Assembly: GCF_964275005.1 (NCBI RefSeq)
Contig: NC_092705.1
Span: 8,544,641 to 8,608,640 of the forward strand
DNA: 64,000 nt
From: Diadema setosum
Taxonomy: Eukaryota; Echinodermata; Echinoidea; Diadematoida; Diadematidae
Direction of reading: 5' to 3'
Shown: positions 52,329-63,364 of the stretch, in pieces
How positions within the stretch are numbered: the stretch's first letter is position 1
Layout of the letters: each line of letters begins with the position of its first letter
Translations under genes and position numbers: made by a program
Notes under the pieces: generated by a model
Told to the model about the DNA's origin: nothing
Databases searched by the model: none
What the model saw: the letters and a program-made list of their open reading frames with translations, nothing else

Positions 52329-53429
52329 TCACATATTGTTGGTCTCAATGTTCACATTTATGCTTGATGTCTCGCAGCCCTTTTCAACACTGATAACTTT
52401 TGGTGTCTCCCTGCCACCAGTGTTATAGGTGAGGATCCGTGCCAGCAGTCGGGAAGGCTCCGGGATATCGCGCCAGCGCCGTCGGAGCACACAGGCTATG
52501 ACCACCCTGAAATGCGGGTGCTTCCAGCCGTAGATGAACGGATTAAGGCAACTGTCCGTTACGAGTGGGAGAGAAACGTAGGGCATCACGCTGAGAATGC
52601 GGTGCAGAGTGGGTCCTTGCAGGAATAGGATAGCCAGAAATACACCCATGAAGGGAGTTACGCACAGGACGAAGCAGCATATCACGCACATGAGATTCTT
52701 GGTGATTACCAACTCGGTATGCCTACGACAGCTTTTCTTGGTAGGCATTGAGCACGACCTGGACTTGAGGGCGCTCCATTTTACGTGCCTATAGATTAGC
52801 CAGTAGCTGAAGAACGTCACACCGAAGGCAATTGTAAACAAGCAAATCACGAGGAAAACGAAAGTATTTGCATTCTTGTGAGTAAAGTCACAGACGCAGA
52901 GTCGTGTGAGGGCGTTATATCCCAGACGACCATGACCAGTAAGAAGAGGAACGACTAAAACTACGATGGGACACAACCAAGACATTGTCACCATGACGAC
53001 CAGATTTCTCGAGGAGAAGACGCGGTTGTATATGTGCTTAGGTTTGATGATGAGCACACAGCGATTTAGAGCAATCAGCACTATGGTAATGACGCTGCTC
53101 ACAATAGATATGATAGCAAGTGCAGCACTCAACTGGCAAAGCACCTCGGGGAGTGTTCTGCTGTTTCTAGTCAACAAGGAGACGGCATGAGACGGTTGAA
53201 CTGCGCAAACCAACAGGTCACTGACGCAAAGATTGACAATGAGGCAAGAGGTTCTCGTCTGGAGTTTCCTCGACAGTGCGCTCGAGAGCAACAGCACGAC
53301 ATTCCCCGTCACCCCAACAACGAACGCAGCGCTATATCCTACGGCTAAAAAAATATCTGCAGGAGCGAGAATGGAATTAGATTTACCCAAAGTCTCATTA
53401 CTGTCTTGGTAGCCAGCTACATCCGCCAT
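52329..53429 (-). CDS. Class A GPCR, array copy 8 (mosaic)
   Basis: A single-exon receptor of 366 residues from the ATG of MADVAGYQDSNETL; the further 13 open codons upstream begin with GTG and are excluded. Marks: NET at 11, N43, D71, C98, N122-R-C, CVCD, TM6 C-V-T-P and NPFIY. The N-terminus (GKSNSILAPADIF) is that of gene 4. ECL1 is the long type of genes 1 and 7 (LLTRNSRTLPEV). TM4 (SWLCPIVVLVVPLL) is that of gene 2. TM6-TM7 (GPTLHRILSVMPYVS, LPLVTDSC) is that of gene 6, with one base difference over about 165. The tail (VNIETNNM) is that of genes 2 and 3. Conversion has evidently shuffled it. TM2 ends Q-P-S-H where the others have Q-P-F-Q (gene 2: V-P-F-Q). Confidence 0.92.
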   Translation of the reverse strand: MADVAGYQDSNETLGKSNSILAPADIFLAVGYSAAFVVGVTGNVVLLLSSALSRKLQTRTSCLIVNLCVSDLLVCAVQPSHAVSLLTRNSRTLPEVLCQLSAALAIISIVSSVITIVLIALNRCVLIIKPKHIYNRVFSSRNLVVMVTMSWLCPIVVLVVPLLTGHGRLGYNALTRLCVCDFTHKNANTFVFLVICLFTIAFGVTFFSYWLIYRHVKWSALKSRSCSMPTKKSCRRHTELVITKNLMCVICCFVLCVTPFMGVFLAILFLQGPTLHRILSVMPYVSLPLVTDSCLNPFIYGWKHPHFRVVIACVLRRRWRDIPEPSRLLARILTYNTGGRETPKVISVEKGCETSSINVNIETNNM

Positions 53430-54002
53430 CTTGTCTCGAGGGAAGCACGGCACTAAAATGACAACCACGCAGGAGCATTTTTCAAAACACTTGTGTTCAC
53501 AATGGTAAAAGGACGAAATGTGCTATGAAATTGTTTTCAGACCTCTGCGAGTGTTCCTTTGTTGTTGTTTTTCATGTTTTCATTAGTTTAAGAGCTCAAT
53601 GACAGAAAGTACTCTTTCGAGTTGATGGCGCAGGCGCTAGCAATGACACGCTTCACGTATACTTAGTTTAAAAAAAAATCAGTTTTCTATAAAAGACATA
53701 TATGATTTACCAGATAATGAGGATTTTTTTTCATCACATTACTATTTCTCTCTTAATCGTCATCGATTTGCCTATTCATAGCTTAGCTTTCATATTGATT
53801 ACTTAGACGTGTTATGTTACGGTAGAGTTTGTGATATTGTGTTCTCCACAGTGTTTCCGTGTAACATGTAGTCCGGTCTTATTCAGTCAAGGTAGCCTCT
53901 TCAGTGTTAAAACTGCTCTACAAGAGGGCCCTGCCATTATCCTTTCCCTATCGTTGGAGTGTATCCATTTTAAGCACTTTTGTTGAAAGGGATTTTGGGG
54001 GT
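53430..54002. other. 5' flank of gene 8
   Basis: The promoter-proximal part matches genes 4 and 6 (AAATGTGCTATGAAATTG, TTTTCAGACCTCTGCGAG). No gene or clear element further out. Confidence 0.5.
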
Positions 54003-54110
54003 ATAAAAACATCTTGCTCAATGGACGTGGCCCTTTACGGGATTTGAACTAGGTACCTCCGATTGAAAGTCAGCAGTCTTATCCACTAGGCCACAGTGCA
54101 CAATAGGCCT
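54003..54110 (-). mobile_element. tRNA-derived SINE head or tRNA pseudogene
   Basis: On the minus strand, TGGCCTAGTGGATAAGACTG fits an A box and AGTTCAAATCC fits a B box, about 33 bases apart. Between them TGACTTTCAATCGG resembles an anticodon arm (loop CTTTCAA, anticodon TTC). A proper acceptor stem cannot be paired with the D-stem in its normal place, and unrelated AT-rich sequence follows. It is therefore probably the pol III head of a SINE rather than a working tRNA-Glu gene. Confidence 0.5.
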
Positions 54111-55269
54111 ACTTTGGATTTTGTATTACTCTATGTTGATTTTAGTTTGAGTTAGGGAGAATCAGAAATAGAGGAAGTCATCTGCTGACATATCACGTCC
54201 TCTTGAAAGAAGTATGTATTTTCATATCTTCTATGATTCTTTCAGACATTAAATTTTTGAAGACAAAATGATATTCTAAAGAGAACCTCCACAGTATGTC
54301 CGAGTTGTTGGCATTTTTGAAAAGCAAAGATTGGCGTAATGACAAATATTGACTGAAATAGGACGAAGTCATGACCTAAATTTGAACGTTCTTATATCTT
54401 CATGAAACAGTGACATTAGTCATTATCAAAGGTTTCAGTTATGATAATATTTTGAATCTGGCGCATTGTTCAATCAAGCCTATCCTTTTCGGGAGTTTTC
54501 AACATGTCAGATAAATTCTGTCAGATTAAACTACATTCGAAGCAAAATCTCTTGGGCAAAGGGTACATTACTTTAGTTTAACAATTATTTACTAGTACAT
54601 CAAATGAAAGTGGTGAAAAGTCAAGGTCAAAGGTCACTGTACTTTTGCTTTAAAATGTCCTTCCAGCTATTACCTCGATCAGATAGGAACGTCAAGTTGT
54701 AAGTTAATTTGAAAGGGAAGAAATATCCCTGTTCAAGTTGTTTGGGTTTTTTGGTTTTCTTTTTGTTTTGTTTTATGTTTTTTGTTTTTTTGCTTTGAAG
54801 GTCACAGTTTGAGGTCAAAGGTAAAGTTTCAATGTCTTTGCACTTTTCTTTTTCTCATTTCCAGCCATTACTTCAGGTAGAAATATCCAAAAGCAATCTA
54901 ATGTAAGTGAACGTGAATCGACACTTATTGGCATTAACATCAAAGTAAAATGTAGTAACAAGTATAAGGTCATGGTCAATGGTCATTGTCCAGTTATAAC
55001 CTCAGGTTGGACAATCCAGTGGCGATGTACCTCGTTCGGATATTAATACATTAACAGTAATAATATGGTGATGAAATGACAGGGTTGATGGTCAAAGTTA
55101 GCTCAAGACCCAAGTGGTAATGTTGACTAACTGGCACTGTTTTCCAGCCAGAATTAAAAGAATCATGGATGGTTACATGATTTGCTGGAGAGATATATGC
55201 ATGACTGAACAAAACATTCAGATAATATGATCAGTATGAAGGTCAAGATACTGTTATCTTTATACCCGC
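54111..55269. repeat. Spacer shared with 34.8-35.3 and 41.2-41.6 kb
   Basis: ATGTTGATTTTAGTT...CTGCTGACATATCACGTCC near 54130-54210 matches 34823-34900, and AGCAATCTAATGTAAGTG to TTGCTGGAGAGATATATGC matches 41240-41550. Several AAGGTCAAGGTCA-type phrases occur. No gene is present. Confidence 0.55.
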
Positions 55270-55410
55270 AGTGGCGGATCCAGGAGGGAGCGCACCAAGT
55301 GCAAGCCCCTTTAATTTTCTTTTCCTAAAAAACAAAAGCAAGAAAAAAATAAAAATAAGGCAAGAGCCAAATTGTGTCTCGCCCATTCGCGTAGAAGAAA
55401 TTAATGTTTT
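55270..55410. mobile_element. GTGGCGGATCCAG MITE, one end
   Basis: The left terminus GTGGCGGATCCAGGAGGGAG is clear; the right terminus is not found, as another repeat follows. Confidence 0.5.
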
Positions 55411-55950
55411 TCTAACTCTCGGAAGTTCATTGACCCGCCTATGACCTTTGACCTTGTGGTGACTTTCAAATCCCCAAGGGACATTTACCATCCAAGGTTG
55501 GTCACAAACGGACAAAGGGATCAAAAGTTATGAGCCATAATCGAAACACGCCGTAAAAACTTAACATTGGGCCCTAAAAATTCGTTGACCCCTGTCTGTG
55601 ACCTTTGATCTTGTGATGACCTTCAAATCCCCAAGGGACATCTACCATCCAAGTTTGGTCACAAACGGACATAGGGATCAAAAGTTATGAGCCATAATCG
55701 AAACGCGCCGTAAAAACTTAACATTGGGCCCTAAGGTTCATTGACCTCTGCCTGTGACCTTAGACCTTGAGGTAACCTCTATGTTTGGTAAAATGTGTAA
55801 CTTTGTATAAACACTCTTCCCTCCAAGTTTGATTGAAATTAAAGTCTTCAGTAGAGAGTTATTCAATTTTTTATAGCGTCGACAACGGACGGACGACGGA
55901 CGGACAGACGACGCAAGCGATCCCTTAATCTCCCCCAAAGAGGTTCTATG
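55411..55950. repeat. Tandem repeat of 158 bp with a GACGGACGGACG tail
   Basis: The phrase GGGCCCTAA recurs at 55569 and 55727. Between the marks are TTGACC...TGTGACCTTTGA, CAAATCCCCAAGGGACAT, GGTCACAAACGGACA and ATAATCGAAACGCGCCG. There are two full units and a diverged third, followed by GCGTCGACAACGGACGGACG. Such GACGGACG-tailed repeats are frequent in marine invertebrates; their class is unclear to me. The minus frame at 55738-56112 arises from it. Confidence 0.65.
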
Positions 55951-56340
55951 TATGTAATAGAGCACGCGCTCGCATATAGAAGCGGGGCCAATTGAACGAC
56001 CCGCCGTCATTAGCAAAGAGGTCGAGAAGTCGAGCATTCGCGAAGGTACCACACGTAATACTTTTATCACTCTCACTTGTGCTGACATGATTAACTTTGT
56101 TTTGGAGCCCAAAATGCATCAAATACTATGATGAGGCACTCAATGAATAACCATTGAATATTTGTGCTTACCTACTGGCTAATATATCGGTGTCACAAAC
56201 AGCAACATTTAAGACAGAATCGCACATATAGTTAGCTGTCCATATTATGTGTACCATGCACTAATTATATGCAATCAACTTTAAAGCCTCCACGGTGATA
56301 GTGTATTGTATCCAGTAGCGTTTTGCAGTCCTTCCTGCTG
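55951..56340. other. Unassigned spacer
   Basis: AT-rich, no gene and no clear repeat. Confidence 0.35.
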
Positions 56341-56694
56341 TCTGTGCCTTGAGTTATGCATGGTCTGGACTCAAGACATGCATTGCGTGTGTTTTTTTAT
56401 TCAAGATCAATTACCACATTTCCAGAGGTAGGAATGAATGAAATATTAAAATCATATAACTTTGAACTTTATAACAGACAGTATTTGTTTAACCTCGTTA
56501 CTTTGTCTCTTTTTTTTTTCATTCTAAATATGAGTGGCATTTAATATTTTACTATCTTTCCATCACGACGCTTACGTGGCATATCATTTTATCAATTTTC
56601 TGGTCTACATGATAGATACATTCTTTTTCACGAAAGTTTATCATGCATGTGGTTACTCCCCACTGCATGAGGCACACAATATCTACAGGATAAT
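56341..56694. repeat. Fragment of the ancestral 3' spacer (geneless unit 9)
   Basis: ATTCAAGATCAATTACCACA, CCATCACGACGCTTACGTGG and TTATCATGCATGTGGTTACTC match 48450-48740 and 26700-27150. It is interrupted at 56695 and resumes at 57863. No receptor gene belonging to this unit lies in the window. Confidence 0.65.
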
Positions 56695-57862
56695 TGTGAC
56701 CCTGCACCTCAAAACAAACAAAAAGTCGCCAGACATGAATTTTTAGTTAAGACCATATTCTGAAAGAGCAGACTTTAAAGGCATAATTTACCATTTGCAG
56801 ATGAAAGCATTAGTGCTTTAAAATAGTTCTAAAATGTGAGTTAGGGATAGAAACAACCACTGTCAAAATTTGAATCCGTATAATCGATGTTAAGTGTTGT
56901 TAAATACACAGAATGTGAACAATAGTTATAATAAAAATGTTTCCAGACTAAACCGTATACAGTTACGGTTTACTGAGAAAAACCCTGATATCTCCTTATA
57001 TTTTAGGTTTTATTGCAAATATTTCATATGGTAGGATGTTTTATGATACAACAGACCTACACATATGCATCAAATGTGATATCTTGAACATTTTTGAAAT
57101 CACTGCTCCCAAAGGTAAACTGGACCTTTAAGCTTTAAAATGATGTATAACTCAAATCAAATGGACTCTCCTAACCTATCTAAATATTGGAAAGAAAGCA
57201 CAAACTCCGGAAAAGTGTGAACTGAGAAAAGAGGATCTGAAGTACAGTGTCTATTCAAGCGCTTAATCTTTACCAAACCGTGCTGGCTGTGCGATGAATG
57301 GGACAAAAAAACAGGAAGTAAACCACCAGAGTAAACACAATGAAGGGATAATCAGATTAAACTGAAATTAAGCATGCCTCATTAACACATTCTGTCTATG
57401 ATTAATGCCAACTGTCAAGGCAGTAGCACTATCCTTTCAAAAGTTATTAGAGTTGAAAGTGAAGAGTGTGGACAAGGTTTTTCAGAGGTGGAAAGGGGAT
57501 TCTAAAGACACACCTAATCACACTATTCTACAAAAAAAAAATGTTCGAGATAAACTCCTAAAAAACACACTTTCCTGTCCCCTTTATGATACCAAATTTT
57601 AACAGAAGTGGAAAGGGGATTCTAAAGACACACCTAATCACACTATTCTACCAAAAATGTTCGAGATAAACTCCTAAAAAAACACACTTTCCTGCCCGTT
57701 TTATGATACCAAATTTTAGCATAATGTAAAAGAAGCCCCGCTCTTTCAGAAAATATGAAAAATTCAAGTTCGGCTAGGTTGACCCATTTCACTTATGTTC
57801 AGTCCTCACGCAAAATCAGTGTGTGCGACTTTATGTTCGTTTTGAGGTGCACGGTCACAATT
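56695..57862. mobile_element. TIR element (TTGTGACC...CACCTCAAAAC family), copy 1
   Basis: About 1.17 kb. Left end TTGTGACCCTGCACCTCAAA and right end, inverted, TTTGAGGTGCACGGTCACAA. It interrupts the spacer: ATCTACAGGACTGAGTTGCC continues uninterrupted at 48728. A 120-bp internal tandem duplication (about 57487-57606 and 57607-57719) begins GTGGAAAGGGGATTC. No transposase frame is visible. Its inverse lies at the right edge of the window. Confidence 0.75.
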
Positions 57863-58387
57863 GATCGCAACTTATGTACCGATTCTTAATTCTACTCGTT
57901 GCATGCCCGTATCACATGCAATCGTTAGTCTCGCAAGTTCATAGCTAGCAGTTGACGATGCAGTTATCAACCATCTTGGCACAGTTTTCAACTCTGTTCT
58001 CATAGGAAGTTGGTGATTGCCTTATCCAACAAATTCAGTCGTAATTCATTTGTCACAATTGAATCAATTGAGAGAGAATCGATCCTCTTCACACATTTCT
58101 TGCTTCCTTCTCTCGAGCGATTCAAGTGTTTGTCCACTGTGTTTTAAATGCCAAGGCAAAATGAAAGTATCCAGTTTAGGACTATCAAACCCGTCATCCA
58201 AGTTTCCCCCGTGACCAACACATGTATGGTGATTCATATTGTAGCGTCATTTCATGGCACTTCAGTTTTTCTGTAAGGAGCTGACTTAAACCACTGGATT
58301 AAAGCATGCATGTTTCCACTTTCTTCAGAGCAAACGGCCATGACATTCTTTCAAACATGTGATATAAAATTATCGTCATGCTCCGCG
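57863..58387. repeat. Resumed ancestral spacer, sister of 48.75-49.26 kb
   Basis: GATCGCAACTTATGTACCG through GCAAACGGCCATGACATTC is nearly the same as 48750-49255. No gene is present. Confidence 0.65.
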
Positions 58388-58551
58388 ATTGGCGGATCCA
58401 GGGGGAGGGGGCGGGGGCCGCCGGGCGCACGCCCCCGCTTTATTTTTTGTTAAAACAAAAGAAATAAAAAGAACAAATTGGGGGAGGCGTGCGCCCCCTT
58501 TAATTTTGTAGAGGCGCCTCCGCTTTACGGAATTCCTCGATCCGCCCCTGA
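58388..58551. mobile_element. GGCGGATCCAG MITE, sister copy
   Basis: Ends GGCGGATCCAGGGGGAGGGG and CTCGATCCGCCCCTGA; same site as 49971-50121 in the sister spacer, but with a longer G-rich interior. Confidence 0.65.
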
Positions 58552-59977
58552 TGCTTTATTTCAGAGATTTAGATAGCCACACCATAAGTGGCTCTTTGAG
58601 CACAGCGCACGCACTCGGGGAATCTATTTGATATGTAGATGTATGCCAATCTTCATGCTAGACGGTTGAACACAGATATATTTTATATACATGTATCTTT
58701 TATTTCTACGTGTATATATGAGAAGCGATAGGCCCCCTCTCACATGAGGGAGATTTCGCATTTTCGGACCTGAAATTCAGAGGTAATTATGATGCACACT
58801 GTTGGTGGATATTAGTCGATTTTTGCCTCTATCAAATAGTACGCAAAATGAAGACTAGTATTCAGGTCAACGTGCAGGAAGGATGTGGGAAGGGGGATAT
58901 AATACCCTATGGAGCTCCTTCCACACGAAGGAGTTTTTGCATTTTTATGATTGTCACAGTGCACACTTTTGGTGTGCACTATCGTCAAAGGTTAAACAAT
59001 CCATAGCATCTGTATCTCCCATCAAACACGAGGGAGCCTTTGCATTCTTACAATTGTAATGAAGACATATCGTACACATTTTTAATGTATTATTTGGAAA
59101 ATGTTCAATTTTTGGAAGGGTTTATTGGAAGGGTGTTTCACCTTTCATATGAGGGAACTTTTGCATCTTTTAAATTTAAGATATGGTGGACACTTTTGAT
59201 GAAATATTCGGAAATTTGTCAATCTCAAAAGTGTACAAAATCCATGGGTGTATGAAAAGGGACCGAGCGGGGAATGTTTGCATTTTCTTGATTGCAATTC
59301 AACGATCTGGTGCATTCTTCTGGATGAATATTTGGACAATTTTCTACAAAAAAAAAAGTACAATATTTTTCAACAGCTAGGAAATTATTGATGTGGGGCA
59401 ATCAATGTTTGCCCCAACATTGTCATTGGTGTGTGTGTGTGGGGGGGGGGAGGGGCAACTGCCCCTTTGCCCGCAGGATCGACGCCCTTGATCATCTCTG
59501 TGTATGTCCATCTGCATATCTATCTAACATAGATGTTTCCTGACTGAGTCATCCCGTGGGAAGGGAGGGGAGGCGTGTGTCAGTGCGTACGGAGTGTGGA
59601 CATGGGGAGGGGGCTAAATTCTGGCGGCTTTTTTTTTTTCGAACGTTGTACGTAATTTGTAGATGGCCCCGATATACATGTATCTTTTATTTCTACGTGT
59701 ATATATGAGAAGCGATAGGCCCCCTCTCACACGAGGGAGATTTCGCATTTTCGGACCTGAAATTCAGAGGTAATTATGATGCACACTGTTGGTGGATATT
59801 AGTCGATTTTTGCCTCTATCAAATAGTACGCAAAAAAGAAGACTAGAATTCAGGGCAACGTGCAGGAAGGATGTGTGAAGGGGGATATAATACCCTAGCT
59901 CCTTCCACACGAAGGAGTTTTTGCGTTTTTATGATTGTCATAGTGGACACTTTTGGTGTTATACTTGAAAAATTGTC
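58552..59977. repeat. Copy of the 50.1-51.25 kb tandem repeat, with an extra partial duplication
   Basis: 58552-59668 follows 50122-51248 closely. At GATGGCCCC (59660-59669), where the first copy goes on into unique sequence, this one jumps back to GATATACATGTATCTTTTATT. It then repeats the first 300 bases of the array (59670-59960 equals 58690-58985). This is a local tandem duplication of about 990 bp, incomplete at its right edge. No gene is present. Confidence 0.75.
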
Positions 59978-60097
59978 GCAGGCTTTAGGTGATCCTACTT
60001 TTCCTACTTTTTTCTACTTTTTTACTGCTGTTCCTACTTTTCCTACTTTTTTGCTCAAAATCCTACTTTTCCCTACTTTTTTGGTGAAAAACCCTGC
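59978..60097. mobile_element. Small TIR element of CCTACTTTT words
   Basis: About 120 bp between GCAGGCTTTAGGTG and the inverse-like CACC-containing end GGTGAAAAACCCTGC. The interior is seven variants of TCCTACTTTTC. CAGGG-type ends suggest hAT. All words run in one orientation. Confidence 0.5.
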
Positions 60098-62676
60098 AAA
60101 ATAATGTGGAAGTCTACTTGAATAGTTGATATTCAGAAATGATGAGTAGACTCTAGTTGCAGATGATTACTGGTGGGGATAGCCTCTATATTTTCAATAT
60201 GAAAGAGGGATAACACAAACCAATCAACCACAAGACTGCTGCCAGCCTCAGCTTTTGCTCCTGTGTATATGTGGTTGATCCCACTGATATTGCAGCCAAG
60301 GACTTGGAGCAGTGCTCAACCAGCTCTTATCATCGCTCAAAATTACCAGGTAAGCTTGCCATATTTGACATGTGACTTCCAAAGAAATTAAAGTGAGGGA
60401 AATGCCACCTACAGCCAGTTTTAATGAATGTTCAAGCATATCATGTCTCATGCATGTGTTGGCATGCAAATCCTCAAAAACCAGGAATTTCCTTTGCTAA
60501 AATATGAATTACCACGTCAGTCGTAAAGGTCATATTAAAACAAGAAATAACACCTTCAGATTCCCTTTGACTGAAATCCTTCAATAATATATGTTTTTAT
60601 AATAATCAGCAATGATTGCAATATGACAAACTTAATATAAAAGTAAGTTTTTCACCACAGAAACTAGACCTGGTTGATGTGAGGATGACTAATGTCCAAG
60701 AAAGCATGGATTGGTAGGGACCCACTTGCATGAAACTTGCATATTACTGAGGCTATATCAATAGCACTCGGGTTACATCAGTTTGATCTTTTGGTACGAG
60801 TTCAAGAAAAGAAAATGTAACTTGTCAAATCTGTCAAAAGATGAAACTTTGAAGACTGACGAGGTTTAACCTAAGACATATGACTTGTGATATCCATTTG
60901 AATCATTGGCATGTGGTGGAAACGACTTCCCTAATTCATCTGAAGTTAAACAGCTGAGGAAGGTTAGTTGCTGAAAAATCAGATGAACAAGAAGAAATGT
61001 TTAATTGACAGATCCCACAAATTGTTAACAATTAGTGAGAACAACAGTAATTACTTAGCCATCTTGAAAGATAAAGACTAATAGGTGAGCAGAACCCTCT
61101 TCATGGACAATCTTAAAAGTTGATGGCTTGTTACATCTTACAAGTATTGTTTAAGATGTTGAATTGTATCATAGGTAAGACATACATTACCTCGAAGAAC
61201 TTGGAAGACAGTAGGAAATCGAGGAACTTCATGGAAAACAAACGCAAAAACAATATTTCTGTATTGTTTAAAGATTGATTGAAGTTGAAACAATGGGACG
61301 TTGAAGTCCACTTCCTGAAGACACTTACAGAACTATCAGAAATATTGTAGAGAGAAAAGCCATATAAGCATACCTGAATAAACCCCAAACAATCAGGAAA
61401 GATAATTAACGTATATTCCACAATAATAAGATCAAGTGCGTGAATGTGTGAAATTGAACCGCCAAGAACAGTTTGTTAAGTTTGGAGGAAGCAACTTGCA
61501 GAAAATTAGAAGCCATGACCTCTTTTTATTCCATAGATCTTGCAAATTTTAGTTAAAGCTGAACATCTTTTTATCACCCAGCTAGTTTGAATGAGATGCG
61601 AGAAAATGGTAGAACAGAAATCCCTTATAAGTGGTTAAAGTGTGATGGATCATTTGAAGTGACATAACCAAAATATTGAGCCATTTGAAAGAGTCTTGGT
61701 AAAATGTGAGACAGGGAAATTTCTTAAAGAAGAAAAAAAAATGAATGGATGGATGTGTATGCCAGTTGTGTCAACATACAAAACTGTAAGCTGAAGGGGA
61801 AAACCAAAAGAACAATGGAGAGTATCAAAATTGAAAGGGCACAAATACACTGTATTTAAGGGGGATGAGAACTGCATGGTAAATTATTTACAGATCATCT
61901 ACAGTGTATTTTGTTCTCATATGGCCAAAAAGGTTTGTTAATTGGAATTTGCTGAGAAATCAGAGAAGCTAGCAAGGACTTAAATGATAATGACAGTCAC
62001 TGTTTATTCCCCAGATCTTGTAACGAGTAGTTTTTAAAATTGACAAGCTGAAATACTGAGCCACCAAAATATCTCGAGAATGAAAAGCAGAATCTCAACC
62101 TTGCAAAATTTCAAAGGCTGAAGGATATAATATAACAAAATTATATGAAGAAGTTTGATTTCAAGAATACTAAGTGAGCTTAAAAGTGCCTGGAATAATA
62201 TTGCAACATGGAGAAACTTCCTGAAAAGATCAAATAGCTGTATGTATATTCCACAAAAATGGCAATGGTGAGCTGAAAAGAAGTTGAATGTAAACAATTA
62301 TTAACTATCTGCAGTGAATTTGGCAAAGATTACAAAAAGTAGACAGCCTTTGGAAAGTACAGAATGATAAGTTTCTACCATTCTTTCTAAATTAACATAT
62401 ATAAGTTCATTCAAGAATACATGGAATCTAGCATCTACAGAACACTAAAGAAATGAAAACGGATTTATTTGTTATCCACAAAAAATTATCAAAAAATAGA
62501 GTCATTTTTGCTACCTATAAAGTCAGTAAGACTACAGAAAATAAGACACAAAAAGCAGATGTACATACATGCTCCTCACATTTTGTAAAGTGGAGTCATT
62601 TGGTTATATTACTCTTCTGTTACTGTACATTTGACAATACTACATTTCCCTGAATGATACTGAAATGTAAAGTATT

Positions 62677-62709
<33 letters not shown>

Positions 62710-63364
62710 TTGGATGTTTTGTGTTCCATTGGTTACAGTGTTTCAAATTGAGCTTGCCTTTGTTTCCATCTATATCATTGGTAGATATGATTTCACTCCG
62801 TAAAGCCTCACTGTCATGAGACAACCCATTCTTCATGCATGTCTTGCCAGAAATGTAATATGATAACACATGCTCTCAGAGATTAATACTGACCGCTACA
62901 TATAAGTACTTTAAATTATCCTGTTATTTTAAAATGTTTGAACACACATCCTACGTGCTTACATGTGTTTGAAATTGAAGGTCTCTTGAAAGTTAGTCTA
63001 TTGCTTTAATATCTCATGGTCATTTAGCTGGAACTTGAAAGCATACTAACCTTGTCTTAAGCATCACTTCAACAGCTTTGTCAAACATCCTTATTTCCAG
63101 TCTTCTTCACACTTTGAAATGAAACATATCGTCACGACTTCAAATGAATGTGGATAAAGTGTCTTTTTTTTTTTATTGCTTTTGTCAAATATCCTTATTT
63201 CCAATCTTGTTCACATTTTGAAATGAAACACATATCTTAACAACTTCAAAACATTCAAATCAATGTAGATAAAAGATGTCATCTTTTAATTATGGAAGTG
63301 TATAACATACCTTCGGCATAAGTGTGTAACTTACACATCATGGAATGTTTATGACATGATGATA
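60098..63364. other. Unassigned AT-rich sequence
   Basis: No recognisable gene; the open frames (for example 61131-61421 and 62034-62297, minus strand) are short, low-complexity and lack domain features. A (CT)n microsatellite is at 62680-62710. At 63070-63260 a segment of roughly 110 bp is duplicated in tandem (TGTCAAACATCCTTATTTCC and TGTCAAATATCCTTATTTCC). Phrases such as ATCTACAGTGTATTTTG near 61896 and ATCTGCAGTGAATTTGG near 62310 hint at an old repeat of about 415 bp. Introns of an unseen gene are possible. Confidence 0.4.

Noticed and set aside
54003-54110. Functional tRNA-Glu (TTC)
   Set aside because: A and B boxes are present but the acceptor stem does not form in register, so a SINE head or pseudogene is preferred.
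55738-56112. 124-codon minus-strand frame
   Set aside because: Derived from the GACGGACG repeat tail; no homology recognised.
60098-63364. Possible gene in the right part of the window
   Set aside because: No frame shows a domain, codon-like composition or plausible splice structure by eye; intron of an outside gene cannot be excluded.
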